Of a DNA stretch of 64,000 nt, positions 25,070 through 34,856 are shown in pieces (within the stretch, counting starts at the first letter, position 1; each line of letters begins with the position of its first letter). Origin of the DNA: Streptomyces monomycini (GTDB taxonomy: Bacteria; Actinomycetota; Actinomycetes; Streptomycetales; Streptomycetaceae). The notes under the pieces were generated by a model, which made no database searches, was not told where the DNA came from, and saw nothing but the letters and a program-made list of their open reading frames with translations. Location of the stretch: NCBI RefSeq assembly GCF_022271435.1, contig NZ_JAFIQY010000044.1, forward strand, positions 1-64,000. Direction: 5' to 3'. A program made the position numbers and the translations under genes.

Positions 25070-26326
25070 TCAGCGGCGCGCGACGCCCTCCGCGCGGGCG
25101 GCGGCCGCGACCGCCGAGGTGACCGCCGGGGCGACCCGCTCGTCGAAGGGCGACGGGATGACGCACTCGGCGCTCAGGTCGTCGGCGACCACCGAGGCCA
25201 GCGCCTCGGCGGCGGCCAGCTTCATGCCCTCGGTGATCCGGCTGGCGCGGACCTGGAGGGCGCCGGCGAAGATGCCGGGGAAGGCCAGCACGTTGTTGAT
25301 CTGGTTCGGGTAGTCGCTGCGGCCGGTGGCGACGACGGCCGCGTACTTGTGCGCGACATCCGGGTGGATCTCCGGGTTGGGGTTGGCCATGGCGAAGATC
25401 AGCGCGTCCTTCGCCATCTTGGCGACCGCCTCCTCCGGCACCGTGCCGCCGGAGACGCCGATGAAGACGTCCGCGCCGTCCAGGGCCGTCTCCAGGGAGC
25501 CGCTCAGTCCGGCCTTGTTGGTGAAGGAGGCCAGCTCGCGCTTGACGTCGGTCATGTGCTCGTCGCGGCCGGCGGTGACGATGCCCTTGCGGTCGCACAC
25601 CGCGACGTCACCGATGCCCGCCTCGACGAGGATCTTGGCGATGGCGAACCCGGCCGCGCCGGCGCCGGAGATGACGGCGCGCAGCTGTCCGAGCGAACGG
25701 TTCGTCAGCTGGGCGGCGTTGCGCAGCGCGGCCAGCGTGACCACGGCGGTGCCGTGCTGGTCGTCGTGGAAGACCGGGATGTCCAGGCGCTCCTGGAGCT
25801 TGCGCTCGATCTCGAAGCAGCGGGGCGCGGAGATGTCCTCCAGGTTGACGCCGCCGAAGGACGGCGCCATCCGCACGACGGTCTCGACGATCTCGTCGGC
25901 GTCGGTCGTCGCCAGGGCGATCGGCACCGCGTCCACGCCGCCGAACTGCTTGAAGAGGATGGCCTTGCCCTCCATCACGGGCAGCGACGCCTCGGCCCCG
26001 ATGTCACCGAGGCCCAGCACCGCGGTGCCGTCCGTGACGACGGCCACGACCTGGGACTTCCAGGTGTAGTCGTGCACCAGCTCGGGTTCTTCGGCGATGG
26101 CGCTGCACACCTTGGCGACGCCGGGCGTGTAGGCGAGGGAGAGGTCCTCGCTGTCGCGCACCGGGACGGTCGCCTGGATCGCCATCTTGCCGCCGCGGTG
26201 CAGGAGGAAGGCGGGGTCCTGGCACTGCCGCTGCCCGCCGTCCGGTCCGGAGCCGGGCGCACCCTTGGCGTCCGTGTCCGCGTGCGTGTTGCCGCCGTCA
26301 TGGGCCTGGGCGGTCTTGGCTGTCAC
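25070..26326 (-). CDS. NAD(P)-dependent malic enzyme
   Basis: A 418-aa malic enzyme (oxidative decarboxylation of malate to pyruvate). The catalytic core begins at LHRGGKMAIQATVPV. SLAYTPGVAKVCSAI, FHDDQHGTA (metal-binding Asp residues) and the GAGAAGFAIAKI Rossmann motif are all present. The GTG at 26326 follows AAAGGGG at 8 nt and is preferred over an upstream TTG at 26350. The first ~40 residues are a disordered His/Asp/Gly-rich tail. Length fits the short bacterial form. Confidence 0.94.
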   Translation of the reverse strand: MTAKTAQAHDGGNTHADTDAKGAPGSGPDGGQRQCQDPAFLLHRGGKMAIQATVPVRDSEDLSLAYTPGVAKVCSAIAEEPELVHDYTWKSQVVAVVTDGTAVLGLGDIGAEASLPVMEGKAILFKQFGGVDAVPIALATTDADEIVETVVRMAPSFGGVNLEDISAPRCFEIERKLQERLDIPVFHDDQHGTAVVTLAALRNAAQLTNRSLGQLRAVISGAGAAGFAIAKILVEAGIGDVAVCDRKGIVTAGRDEHMTDVKRELASFTNKAGLSGSLETALDGADVFIGVSGGTVPEEAVAKMAKDALIFAMANPNPEIHPDVAHKYAAVVATGRSDYPNQINNVLAFPGIFAGALQVRASRITEGMKLAAAEALASVVADDLSAECVIPSPFDERVAPAVTSAVAAAARAEGVARR

Positions 26327-26864
26327 TGGTTCAACCCCTTTGTTCGTCAATCAGTTGAGGGTGTCCACTCCCTGGTCAAGGGGTGGGCGGGCACCGCGTC
26401 CGTGCCCTGCGCGACGGATGGCCGTCCCGCGGGGGGAGGTACGGACGCCGGGCGCGCCGCACGCGCGCCCTGAGCCCCGGATGAGGGGTGTAACGAACCT
26501 TTCTACCGGACGGGCGCGGGCCCCGACGAGTCGGATTCGTTACCCATGGGTCACCTCTGGGGTCACAACTTCGGCATTAGGGGTGAACACCGCGAACCAT
26601 AGGAAGTTCCCCGCGCTCTGTCCGTACTGCGAGACGCGGACCCGTACGGCCGGGCCCTTCGCCCTCCAGTTGGCGCGCACCACCCTAGGGACACCTGGGT
26701 TGTACGGCTTCGTCCCCCTCCGTTATCCGATTTTGACCTGGACGGCAGTCCGGATAGCGGTGTCCGGATGGCAAGATTCCGTCACCGAACGAGGTCGCGA
26801 CGCCCGAAGGTGTGTGCCCGGCCCCTGCTCAGTCGGCATCTCCCTCATCCGCAGGAGGATCAGC
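26327..26864. promoter_or_regulatory. 538-bp intergenic region between malic enzyme and the ABC operon
   Basis: No gene is seen. Elements: an 8-bp inverted repeat GTAACGAA/TTCGTTAC (26490-26497 and 26536-26543); two GGGTCAC direct repeats 12 bp apart (26548-26554, 26560-26566); a TTGACC box (26734-26739) that could be the -35 of the ABC operon; and two GTCCGGAT copies 14 bp apart (26748-26755, 26762-26769). Regulators are unknown. Confidence 0.5.
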
Positions 26865-27839
26865 ATGACCGCACGCCCCACCCGTCGCCCGGCCCCCGGC
26901 AGGTCTCGTTCAGCCGTGGCCGCCGCGACCGCGGTCGCGGCCTCGCTGCTGCTGCTCAGCGCCTGCGGCGACCAGACCGACGCGGCGATCGCCAAGCGCG
27001 AGGCGGCCAAGAACCGCAACCCCGACGCCCCGCTGTACAAGCTCCTGCCCAAGGAGATCCAGGACAAGGCAATGATCCAGGTCGGTTCGGACATCACCTA
27101 CAAGCCGGTGGAGTTCCGTACCGACGGCAAGGTCACCGGCATCGACCCGGACCTCGCCGCCGCGCTGGGCGAGGAGTTGGGGGTCAAGCTCAACTTCAAC
27201 AACGCCACCTTCGACACCCTCATGGGCGGCATGAAGTCCAAGCGGTACGACATCGCCATGTCGGCGATGACCGACACCAAGGCCCGCCAGCAGGGCGTGG
27301 ACAGCACCACCGGCAAGAAGGTCAGCGACGGCGTCGACTTCATCGACTACCTCGACGTCGGCGTCTCGATCTACACGCAGAAGGGCAAGACCCAGGGGAT
27401 CGACGGCTGGGAAGCGCTGTGCGGCAAGAAGATCGCGGTGCAGCGCGGCACCGTCTCGCACGACCTGGCCAAGGACCAGTCCAAGAAGTGCGAGGAGTCC
27501 GGTACGGACGCGATCTCCATCGAGGCGTTCGACAACGACACCGAGGCGCAGACGCGGTTGCGCACCGGCGGCGTGGACGCGGTCTCCAGCGACTACCCGG
27601 TCGCGGCGTACGCGGTCAAGACCTCCGGCGGCGGCAACGACTTCCAGCTGGTCGGCGGCGCGCCGGTCAAGGCCGCCCCGTACGGCATCGCGGTGCCCAA
27701 GGACAGCCCGAAGCTGCGCGACGCCCTGAAGGCGGCCATGGAGGCCATCGTCAAGAAGGGCAGCTACGCGCAGGTGCTCAAGAAGTGGAACGTCACGGAC
27801 GCCGCGGTCAAGGAAGTGAAGCTCAACGGCGGCAGCTGA
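26865..27839 (+). CDS. Polar amino-acid ABC transporter, solute-binding lipoprotein
   Basis: A 324-aa lipoprotein with a basic N-terminus, a hydrophobic stretch, and lipobox LLSAC with Cys34 as the anchored residue. SBP family 3: VGSDITYKPVEF, DPDLAAALGEELGV, IAMSAMTDTKAR and AAPYGIAVPKDSPKL are typical of glutamate/arginine/cystine-type binding proteins. AGGAGG precedes the ATG by 6 nt. First gene of a three-gene transporter operon; the ligand cannot be told from sequence. Confidence 0.93.
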   Translation: MTARPTRRPAPGRSRSAVAAATAVAASLLLLSACGDQTDAAIAKREAAKNRNPDAPLYKLLPKEIQDKAMIQVGSDITYKPVEFRTDGKVTGIDPDLAAALGEELGVKLNFNNATFDTLMGGMKSKRYDIAMSAMTDTKARQQGVDSTTGKKVSDGVDFIDYLDVGVSIYTQKGKTQGIDGWEALCGKKIAVQRGTVSHDLAKDQSKKCEESGTDAISIEAFDNDTEAQTRLRTGGVDAVSSDYPVAAYAVKTSGGGNDFQLVGGAPVKAAPYGIAVPKDSPKLRDALKAAMEAIVKKGSYAQVLKKWNVTDAAVKEVKLNGGS

Positions 27840-27924
27840 GCGCCTGCCCGAGCCCCGCCCGCCCGCGTGCCCGCCCGGCCGCGCACGGCCCGTCCCTCCC
27901 GCCGAACGCTGAAAGGCAACACCC

Positions 27925-28868
27925 GTGTCAGTTGACGTCGACAAGCCGGCCCAGCCGCCGGCGGACGCCCCGCCGCCCGCTCCCGAGCCGATCAAGGCCA
28001 TTCCCGTCCGGCACTACGGGCGCTGGGTCGCGGCGCTGGTCGTCCTCGTGCTGCTCGCCCTGCTCGTGCGGGCCTTCGCCGCCGGCAAGGTCAACTGGGG
28101 CGCGATACCCGAGTACATGTTCAACGCGGACATCCTGCGGGGTCTGCGCAACACCCTGATCATCACGGTGCTGTCGATGGTCATCGGCATCGTCCTCGGC
28201 GTGGTCCTGGCCGTGATGCGGCAGTCGAAGAACCCGGTGACCTCGACGGTCGCGTGGTTCTACGTCTGGTTCTTCCGCGGTACGCCGGTCTACGTCCAGC
28301 TGTTCCTCTGGTTCAACCTGGGCCTGGTCTTCCAGTACATCGACATCATGCCGATCTACAAGGACGAGTGGTCGGACTTCATGACCCCGTTCCTGTGCGC
28401 GCTGCTGGGCCTCGGGCTCAACGAGGCCGCGTACATGGCGGAGATCTGCCGCGGCGGCCTGCTCGCCGTCGACGAGGGACAGACCGAGGCGGCGCACGCG
28501 CTGGGCATGAGCCACGGCAGGACGCTGCGCCGGATCATCGTGCCGCAGGCGATGCGGGTGATCGTGCCGCCGACCGGCAACGAGGTCATCAACATGCTCA
28601 AGACCTCCTCGCTGGTCATCGCGGTGCAGTACTACGACCTGCTGCAGTCGGCGCAGAACGTGGGCCGCGACGCCGGTCCCGTGGTGGAGATGCTCGTCCT
28701 GGCCGCGGTCTGGTACCTGATCGCCACCTCGGTGCTCAGCGTCGGCCAGTACTACCTGGAGCGCTACTACGCCCGCGGCGCCAGCCGCCAGCTGCCGCCC
28801 ACGCCGGTCCAGCGGCTGCGGGCCAGGCTGTCCGGCGGTGCCAACCGTTCGTCGGCCGGAGGTGCCGC

Positions 28869-28872
<4 letters not shown>
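27925..28872 (+). CDS. Polar amino-acid ABC transporter, permease
   Basis: A 315-aa HisM/ArtM-type permease with a Pro-rich cytoplasmic N-terminus, about five membrane helices and the EAA loop EAAHALGMSHGRTLRRIIVPQA, which contacts the ATPase. It is the only permease of the operon, so it probably forms a homodimer. GTG start after GAAAGG; its stop overlaps the ATPase start (ATGA). Confidence 0.93.
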
Positions 28873-29642
<770 letters not shown>

Positions 29643-29674
29643 CCCGGCGGGCAGGGCCGTACGCCCCACGCGAC

Positions 29675-29719
29675 GGGCGGTACGTACGGGCGCGGCAGGC
29701 GCTCCGGTACGTACCGCCC
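29675..29719. terminator. Bidirectional hairpin after the ABC operon
   Basis: A 13-bp perfect stem (GGGCGGTACGTAC at 29675-29687, complement at 29707-29719) with a 19-nt loop lies between the convergent ATPase and methyltransferase stops. Confidence 0.75.
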
Positions 29720-29744
29720 GATCGCCGGACGAACCGTACGCGCG

Positions 29745-30506
29745 CTACTTCAGCCCGAGGACCAGTGCGTCCGAGGGCGAGCGCCACACCGCGCGTGCCT
29801 CACCGAAACCGGACTCGCGCAGCACCTCGCAGTGCCATGCCACCGAAGGGGTGTCACCGTCGGCGTGCTCGCCGTAGATCTCGAAGCGCTCGGCGGTCGG
29901 CCCGGCGAGCACCGGGTCGGCGGCCGCCTTGTCCCACCAGGCACGCCAGTCCAGGGCGCCCGCCGCCTTGGCCTCCTCCTGCCGCGCGTGCCGGAAGGCG
30001 CGCTCGGCCGCGTCGATGCGCGGAGTGTCCCCTTCGGGCATGTGGTCGGCGTTCATGAAGACGCCGCCTTCCCTGACCAGCCCGCCGAGCTGCCCGTACA
30101 GCCCGCGCAGCGGCCCGGTGTGCATCCAGTGAAGGGCCGTGGCGGTGAGTACGGCGTCGTACGAGTCGTGGGGCAGGGCGTCGGTCCACCGAGGGTTCTT
30201 GAGGTCCGCGCGGACGAACGTCACCCGGTCGTCACCCGCGAAGTGTCCGCCGGCGATGGCCAGCAGGGCCGGGTCGAGGTCCACCCCCACGCTGACCGCC
30301 TTGGGGAAACGCTTGAGCAGCCGGTCGGAGATACTGCCCGTGCCGCAGGCCAGGTCCAGCACCCGCGGCTCGGTGCCCACCAGGGCCTCGACCATGTCCA
30401 GCATCACGCGGAACCGCTCCTCGCGGTCCGGCATGTACCACTCCTGCTGGCGGTCCCAACTGTCCTGCCACCCCTGCCAGTCAGTACCGACGACGGTCTC
30501 GGTCAT
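29745..30506 (-). CDS. Class I SAM-dependent methyltransferase
   Basis: A 253-aa methyltransferase with motif I VLDLACGTGSISDRLL and the DLDPALL acidic strand. Methyl acceptor unknown. The ATG at 30506 follows GGAGG by 7 nt, whereas longer starts reach into the divergent promoter. Divergent from the CGNR gene. Confidence 0.9.
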   Translation of the reverse strand: MTETVVGTDWQGWQDSWDRQQEWYMPDREERFRVMLDMVEALVGTEPRVLDLACGTGSISDRLLKRFPKAVSVGVDLDPALLAIAGGHFAGDDRVTFVRADLKNPRWTDALPHDSYDAVLTATALHWMHTGPLRGLYGQLGGLVREGGVFMNADHMPEGDTPRIDAAERAFRHARQEEAKAAGALDWRAWWDKAAADPVLAGPTAERFEIYGEHADGDTPSVAWHCEVLRESGFGEARAVWRSPSDALVLGLK

Positions 30507-30585
30507 ACCGTTACCTCCAGGCCGTAATACCCTCGTAGCAACAACACCTCTTACGAACACTAGACCGCGCCCGTAAGGACTACAA

Positions 30586-31215
30586 GTGGAACTGGCCTAT
30601 TACTCGGACTATGCCGTTCGCCTGGTCAACACCGAGCAGCCCGAGCGCGGCGGCGACACCCTGACCTCGGTCGAGGCCGTCCGCGAGCTGTTCGGGCCCG
30701 CCCAGCAGATGGCCCGCCGGGCGAACGAGAGCGACGTGACCCGCCTGCGCGGTGTACGGGCCCGGCTGCGCGCCGTCTTCGAGGCGGCGGACGAGGGGGA
30801 CGAGGTACGGGCGGTGGACCTGCTCAACGCGCTGATGATGGAGTTCCCGGTCAGTCCGCAGGTCTCCGGGCACGAGTTCCGCGACGAGGACGGCCGCCCC
30901 AAGTGGCACCTGCACATCGCCGACCACGCGGCCAACGCCACCGCCGGCTACACCGCTACCGCCTCCATGGGCCTGGCCTTCCAGCTCACCGAGCTGGGCG
31001 TCGACCGGCTCGGCATCTGCCAGGCACGCCCGTGCCGCAACGCCTACCTCGACACCTCGACCAACCGCTCCCGGCGCTACTGCTCGGACCGCTGCGCGAC
31101 CCGCGCCAACGTCGCCGCCTACCGGGCCCGCAAGCGCCTGGACAGCGAGCGGTCGGCCCGTACCGGGCGCACCGCCGAGACCACCCAGGACAGCGCGCCC
31201 GACAGCGAGCGCTGA
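30586..31215 (+). CDS. CGNR zinc-finger protein
   Basis: A 209-aa protein with the ABATE-like N-terminal region (DYAVRLVNTEQP...LTSVEAVRELF) and a C-terminal zinc finger CxxxxC...CSDRC followed by a basic RANVAAYRARKR segment. These proteins are presumed DNA-binding regulators. GTG start with AAGGA at 8 nt. The last 97 bases overlap the 3' end of sodX on the opposite strand. Confidence 0.88.
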   Translation: MELAYYSDYAVRLVNTEQPERGGDTLTSVEAVRELFGPAQQMARRANESDVTRLRGVRARLRAVFEAADEGDEVRAVDLLNALMMEFPVSPQVSGHEFRDEDGRPKWHLHIADHAANATAGYTATASMGLAFQLTELGVDRLGICQARPCRNAYLDTSTNRSRRYCSDRCATRANVAAYRARKRLDSERSARTGRTAETTQDSAPDSER

Positions 31216-31649
31216 ACACCGCGCGGCGGCCGCACCCGCACCCAGGCACGCGCGATCACCAGCTCGTCGGGCACCACCCCGAACTCGCGGCTGTCGTTCT
31301 CCACGAACGGATTGTCCCCCTGGACCCACCAGCCGCCGTCGCGCCGCTCGACGGCCCGTTTGACGATCAGCAGGTCCTGCCGGAACGGGTGCCGCAGGAC
31401 GACCACGTCACCCGCCCGCACCACCGCCCCGTACTGCACCACCAGCTGGTCGCCGGGCCGCAGCGTCGGCACCATCGACGGGTTGTAGACCTCGGCCAGG
31501 CCGAAGGCCCGCAGCAGTCCGCCGCGCTCCCGCCCGTGCTCCTCCCCCTGCTCCGGCCCGCGCTCTTCCACCCGCTCCGGCATCCCCGTCACACCTCCCG
31601 GTCCCAGCCCGGCGACCACCACGGCCCGGACGCCCGTCACCGGTCCCAT
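31119..31649 (-). CDS. sodX: Nickel-type superoxide dismutase maturation protease
   Basis: An S26 signal-peptidase-like protease that cleaves the NiSOD leader to free the N-terminal His needed for nickel binding. The catalytic Ser lies in NPSMVPTLRPGDQL and the general-base Lys in LLIVKRAVERR, followed by the box WWVQGDNP. The first ~45 residues are a variable Gly/Glu extension. ATG at 31649 or GTG at 31640; GGAGG spacing favours the GTG. Divergent from sodN, as in other Streptomyces. Confidence 0.9.
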   Translation of the reverse strand: MGPVTGVRAVVVAGLGPGGVTGMPERVEERGPEQGEEHGRERGGLLRAFGLAEVYNPSMVPTLRPGDQLVVQYGAVVRAGDVVVLRHPFRQDLLIVKRAVERRDGGWWVQGDNPFVENDSREFGVVPDELVIARAWVRVRPPRGVQRSLSGALSWVVSAVRPVRADRSLSRRLRAR

Positions 31650-31769
31650 CCTCCATCAGACCCGGCCCGGAACCGGCCTTTTGCCCTAAGACCCCGAGCC
31701 ACCCGAGAAAAGCCTTCCCGCGGCGAGTAATCTCGCACCTGAGAAGACGATCACGAGGAAGGACTGAAC

Positions 31770-32165
31770 ATGCTTTCCCGCCTGTTCGCCCCCAAGGTGA
31801 AGGTCAGCGCCCACTGCGACCTGCCGTGCGGCGTGTACGACCCGGCCCAGGCCCGTATCGAGGCCGAGTCGGTCAAGGCCGTCCAGGAGAAGTACCAGGC
31901 CAACGAGGACGCGGACTTCCGTACCCGCGCCGTCCTCATCAAGGAGCAGCGCGCGGAGCTGGCCAAGCACCACGTCTCGGTGCTGTGGAGCGACTACTTC
32001 AAGCCGCCGCACTTCGAGAAGTACCCGGAGCTGCACCAGCTGGTCAACGACACCCTCAAGGCGCTGAGCGCCGCCAAGGGCTCCAACGACCCGGCGACCG
32101 GTCAGAAGGCCCTGGATTACATCGCCCAGATCGACAAGATCTTCTGGGAGACCAAGCAGGGCTGA
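31770..32165 (+). CDS. sodN: Nickel superoxide dismutase
   Basis: A 131-aa NiSOD precursor. The 14-residue leader MLSRLFAPKVKVSA precedes the nickel hook HCDLPCGVYD, whose His1, Cys2 and Cys6 (mature numbering) bind Ni. The four-helix remainder is complete. It disproportionates superoxide in the cytoplasm as a homohexamer. AGGAAGG ribosome site; a TAATCT box at 31728-31733 is a possible -10. Processing depends on the divergent sodX. Confidence 0.97.
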   Translation: MLSRLFAPKVKVSAHCDLPCGVYDPAQARIEAESVKAVQEKYQANEDADFRTRAVLIKEQRAELAKHHVSVLWSDYFKPPHFEKYPELHQLVNDTLKALSAAKGSNDPATGQKALDYIAQIDKIFWETKQG

Positions 32166-32234
32166 CCCGCCCCGCGCCACGGCGGCCGCCCGTCCCGGCA
32201 CCGGGATGCGCGGCCCCCGTGGTCCGCACCAGCA

Positions 32235-32288
32235 CCGCACCCGGTCCGCGGGGCGCCCACCACAGGCGCCCGCGCGGGCCGGGTGCGG
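32235..32288 (+). terminator. Terminator of sodN
   Basis: An outer 10-bp stem (32235-32244 with 32279-32288) encloses an inner 7-bp stem (32251-32257 with 32265-32271), followed by CTGTTT. Confidence 0.7.
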
Positions 32289-32361
32289 CTGTTTCCGTGT
32301 TTCCGCACGTTGGCACGTCCGCGTACCCGCCGCCCGGCCCGGCTTTCGATAGGCTCGGAAC

Positions 32362-32961
32362 GTGACGACAGACCGCAGCGCAGCGGACCATTTCGAGGTC
32401 GTGGCCCTCGCGTCGTCCGCGGGCGGCATCAAGGCCCTGACCGCAGTCCTCGGCGGCCTGGGACCGGACCTGCCGGTTCCGGTCCTGGTGGTGCAGCACC
32501 TCGACCCACGGCACCGCACCATCATCGCCGAGGTGCTCACCCGGCGTACCGCGCTGCGGGTCAAGCTGGCCGAGGCCGAGGAGCGGGCCCGGCCCGGCAC
32601 GGTCTACATCGCACCCCCCGACCGGCACCTCCTGGTGGGCCCCGGGGGTACGCTGACGCTCTCCGGGAGCGAACTGGTCCACTTCCTGCGTCCCTCCGCC
32701 GACCTGCTCTTCGAGTCGGTCGCCGGGGCCTACGGGGCGCAGGCGGTCGGCTGTGTGCTGACCGGGACCGGCAGCGACGGCGCCATGGGGGTGGACGCCA
32801 TCAAGTCACGCGGCGGCACGGTGATCGCGGAAGATCCCCGTACGGCCGAGTTCAAAGGAATGCCAGAGGCAGCGGTGGGTACGGGATCGGTCGACTTCGT
32901 GCTGCCCCTGGAAGAGATCGCCGCGGTGATCCGCGGTCTTGTCGAGACCAAGAGGCAGTGA
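32362..32961 (+). CDS. CheB-type methylesterase
   Basis: A 199-aa stand-alone CheB catalytic domain without a receiver domain. Catalytic residues: Ser in ALASSAGG (18/19), His46 in VVQHLDP, Asp139 in GTGSDGAMG. Streptomyces do not swim; such CheB/CheR-PAS pairs are thought to act in other signalling. Its stop overlaps the CheR start (TGATG). Confidence 0.9.
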   Translation: MTTDRSAADHFEVVALASSAGGIKALTAVLGGLGPDLPVPVLVVQHLDPRHRTIIAEVLTRRTALRVKLAEAEERARPGTVYIAPPDRHLLVGPGGTLTLSGSELVHFLRPSADLLFESVAGAYGAQAVGCVLTGTGSDGAMGVDAIKSRGGTVIAEDPRTAEFKGMPEAAVGTGSVDFVLPLEEIAAVIRGLVETKRQ

Positions 32962-34829
32962 TGGGTCAAGCTCGGGATGTCGAGACGGACGAGGAACTGG
33001 AGCAGCTGCTCGGGTTTCTGAGGGACGCCCGCGGATTCGACTTCACCGGCTACAAGCGCTCGTCGCTGGGCCGGCGCATCCGCAAGCGGATGGCGGACGT
33101 CGAGACCGAGTCCTACGCGGACTACCGCGACCGCCTGGAGACGAACGCCGACGAGTTCAACGCGCTCTTCAACACCATCCTGATCAATGTGACGTCCTTC
33201 TTCCGCGACCCGGACGCCTGGACCTTCCTGCAACGCGAGGTCGTACCCGAGCTGCTCGCGGACACCCCCGCCGACGAGGAGATCCGGGTCTGGAGCGCGG
33301 GCTGCTCCAGCGGCGAGGAGGCCTACTCCCTCGTCATCATGTTCGCCGAGGCACTCGGCGTCGAGGAGACGCTGAACCGGGTCAAGATCTACGCCACCGA
33401 CGTGGACGAGGAAGCGCTGCGCGACGCCCGCTCCGGCCTGTACACGGCGAAGGCGCTGGAACCCCTCTCCCCGGAGCTGCGCGACACCTACTTCGAGCAG
33501 AACGGCACCCGTTTCAACTTCCGCACCGACCTGCGGCGCCGGGTCATCTTCGGGCGGCACGACATCACCCGGGACGCCCCGATCTCCCGGCTGGACCTGC
33601 TGGTCTGCCGCAACGCCCTGATGTACTTCAACGTCGAGGCGCAGCGGCAGATCATCGACCGGTTCCACTTCGCCCTGCGCGAGCGCGGCTTCCTCTTCCT
33701 CGGCAAGGCGGAGATGCTGCTGAACGACGCCGAGCGGTTCGAAGTGCTCAGCATGCGTCAGCGAGCCTTCCGCCGGCGCCCCGGGGACGCCGGTCCGCCG
33801 TACCACTCGTCACCGGCGAAGGTCCGGGTGGGGGTGGGCCCCGAGAAGCTGACCACCGCGGCCCGCAGCCGGCAGCTGCGCGACCTGATCCTGGACGCCA
33901 ACCCCGCCCCGGCCATCGCGGTCGACGGCGAGGGCACCGCCGTACTGATCAACAGCCAGGCGCGGGCCCAGTTCGGTCTGACCTCCAACGACATCGGCCG
34001 GCCCTTCCAGGATCTGGAGATCTCCTACCGCCCCGTCGAGCTGCGCTCACTGATCGAGCAGGCCACCCACGAGCGCCGCACCCTGCGGGTCAACGGCGCC
34101 GAGCGGCGGGTCGGCGAGGAGATCCAGTACTTCGACATCCTCATCCAGCCGCTGATGGGCTCCAACGGTCTGCTGGCCGCCACCAACATCACCTTCTCCG
34201 ACGTCACCGTCGCCACCCAGCTGAAGTCGGAGAACAAGCGGGTACGCGAAGACCTGGAGACGGCGTACGAGGAGCTCCAGTCCACCAACGAGGAACTGGA
34301 GACCACCAACGAGGAACTCCAGTCGAGCATCGAGGAGCTGGAGACGACCAACGAAGAGCTCCAGTCCACCAACGAGGAGCTGGAAACCACCAACGAGGAA
34401 CTCCAGTCGGGCAATGAAGAGCTGGAGACGATGAACGAGGAGATGCGCACCCGCACCGAGGAACTGGACGAGGCCCGTGCCTTCCTCGAAGGGGTCGTCA
34501 CCTCCATCGCCGCGGGCGTGGTCGTCCTCGACAAGGAGCTGAAGGTCAAGAGCTGGAACCGCGGCGCGGTGGACATGTGGGGCCTGCGCCCGGACGAGGT
34601 GATCGACGAACCGTTCTTCTCGCTGGACTTCGGGCTGCCCACCGAGATGCTGCGCCCGGCCGTGGAGAAGTGCCTGGAGTCCGGCAAGCGGACGTCGCCC
34701 TCGCGGGTCTCGGCCGTCAACCGGATCGGACGGCCCATCACCTGCAACGTGCTCTGCTCCCCGTTCGACCGGCACAACGGCGGGGTCGTCCTGCTGCTGG
34801 AGGCGGACCGCGGCGATAGCGGCGACTGA
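32961..34829 (+). CDS. CheR methyltransferase-PAS fusion protein
   Basis: A 622-aa protein with CheR N-terminal helices (~12-75), a SAM-dependent methyltransferase domain (VWSAGCSSGEEAYSL near 110), a PAS domain (~305-410), a long coiled coil of 7-residue repeats (EELQSTN/EELETTN type, ~425-490) and a C-terminal PAS domain. No kinase domain. It is coupled to the CheB gene by a one-base overlap. The coiled coil is also visible as DNA repeats at 34266-34450. Confidence 0.92.
   Translation: MGQARDVETDEELEQLLGFLRDARGFDFTGYKRSSLGRRIRKRMADVETESYADYRDRLETNADEFNALFNTILINVTSFFRDPDAWTFLQREVVPELLADTPADEEIRVWSAGCSSGEEAYSLVIMFAEALGVEETLNRVKIYATDVDEEALRDARSGLYTAKALEPLSPELRDTYFEQNGTRFNFRTDLRRRVIFGRHDITRDAPISRLDLLVCRNALMYFNVEAQRQIIDRFHFALRERGFLFLGKAEMLLNDAERFEVLSMRQRAFRRRPGDAGPPYHSSPAKVRVGVGPEKLTTAARSRQLRDLILDANPAPAIAVDGEGTAVLINSQARAQFGLTSNDIGRPFQDLEISYRPVELRSLIEQATHERRTLRVNGAERRVGEEIQYFDILIQPLMGSNGLLAATNITFSDVTVATQLKSENKRVREDLETAYEELQSTNEELETTNEELQSSIEELETTNEELQSTNEELETTNEELQSGNEELETMNEEMRTRTEELDEARAFLEGVVTSIAAGVVVLDKELKVKSWNRGAVDMWGLRPDEVIDEPFFSLDFGLPTEMLRPAVEKCLESGKRTSPSRVSAVNRIGRPITCNVLCSPFDRHNGGVVLLLEADRGDSGD
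34266..34450 (+). repeat. Heptad-coding DNA repeat within the CheR-PAS gene
   Basis: About eight 21-bp near-copies encode alternating EELQSTN and EELETTN heptads of the coiled coil. Copy number may vary between strains. Confidence 0.75.
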
Positions 34830-34856
34830 GCGCCACCATGGGCGTACGCTGAGAAC

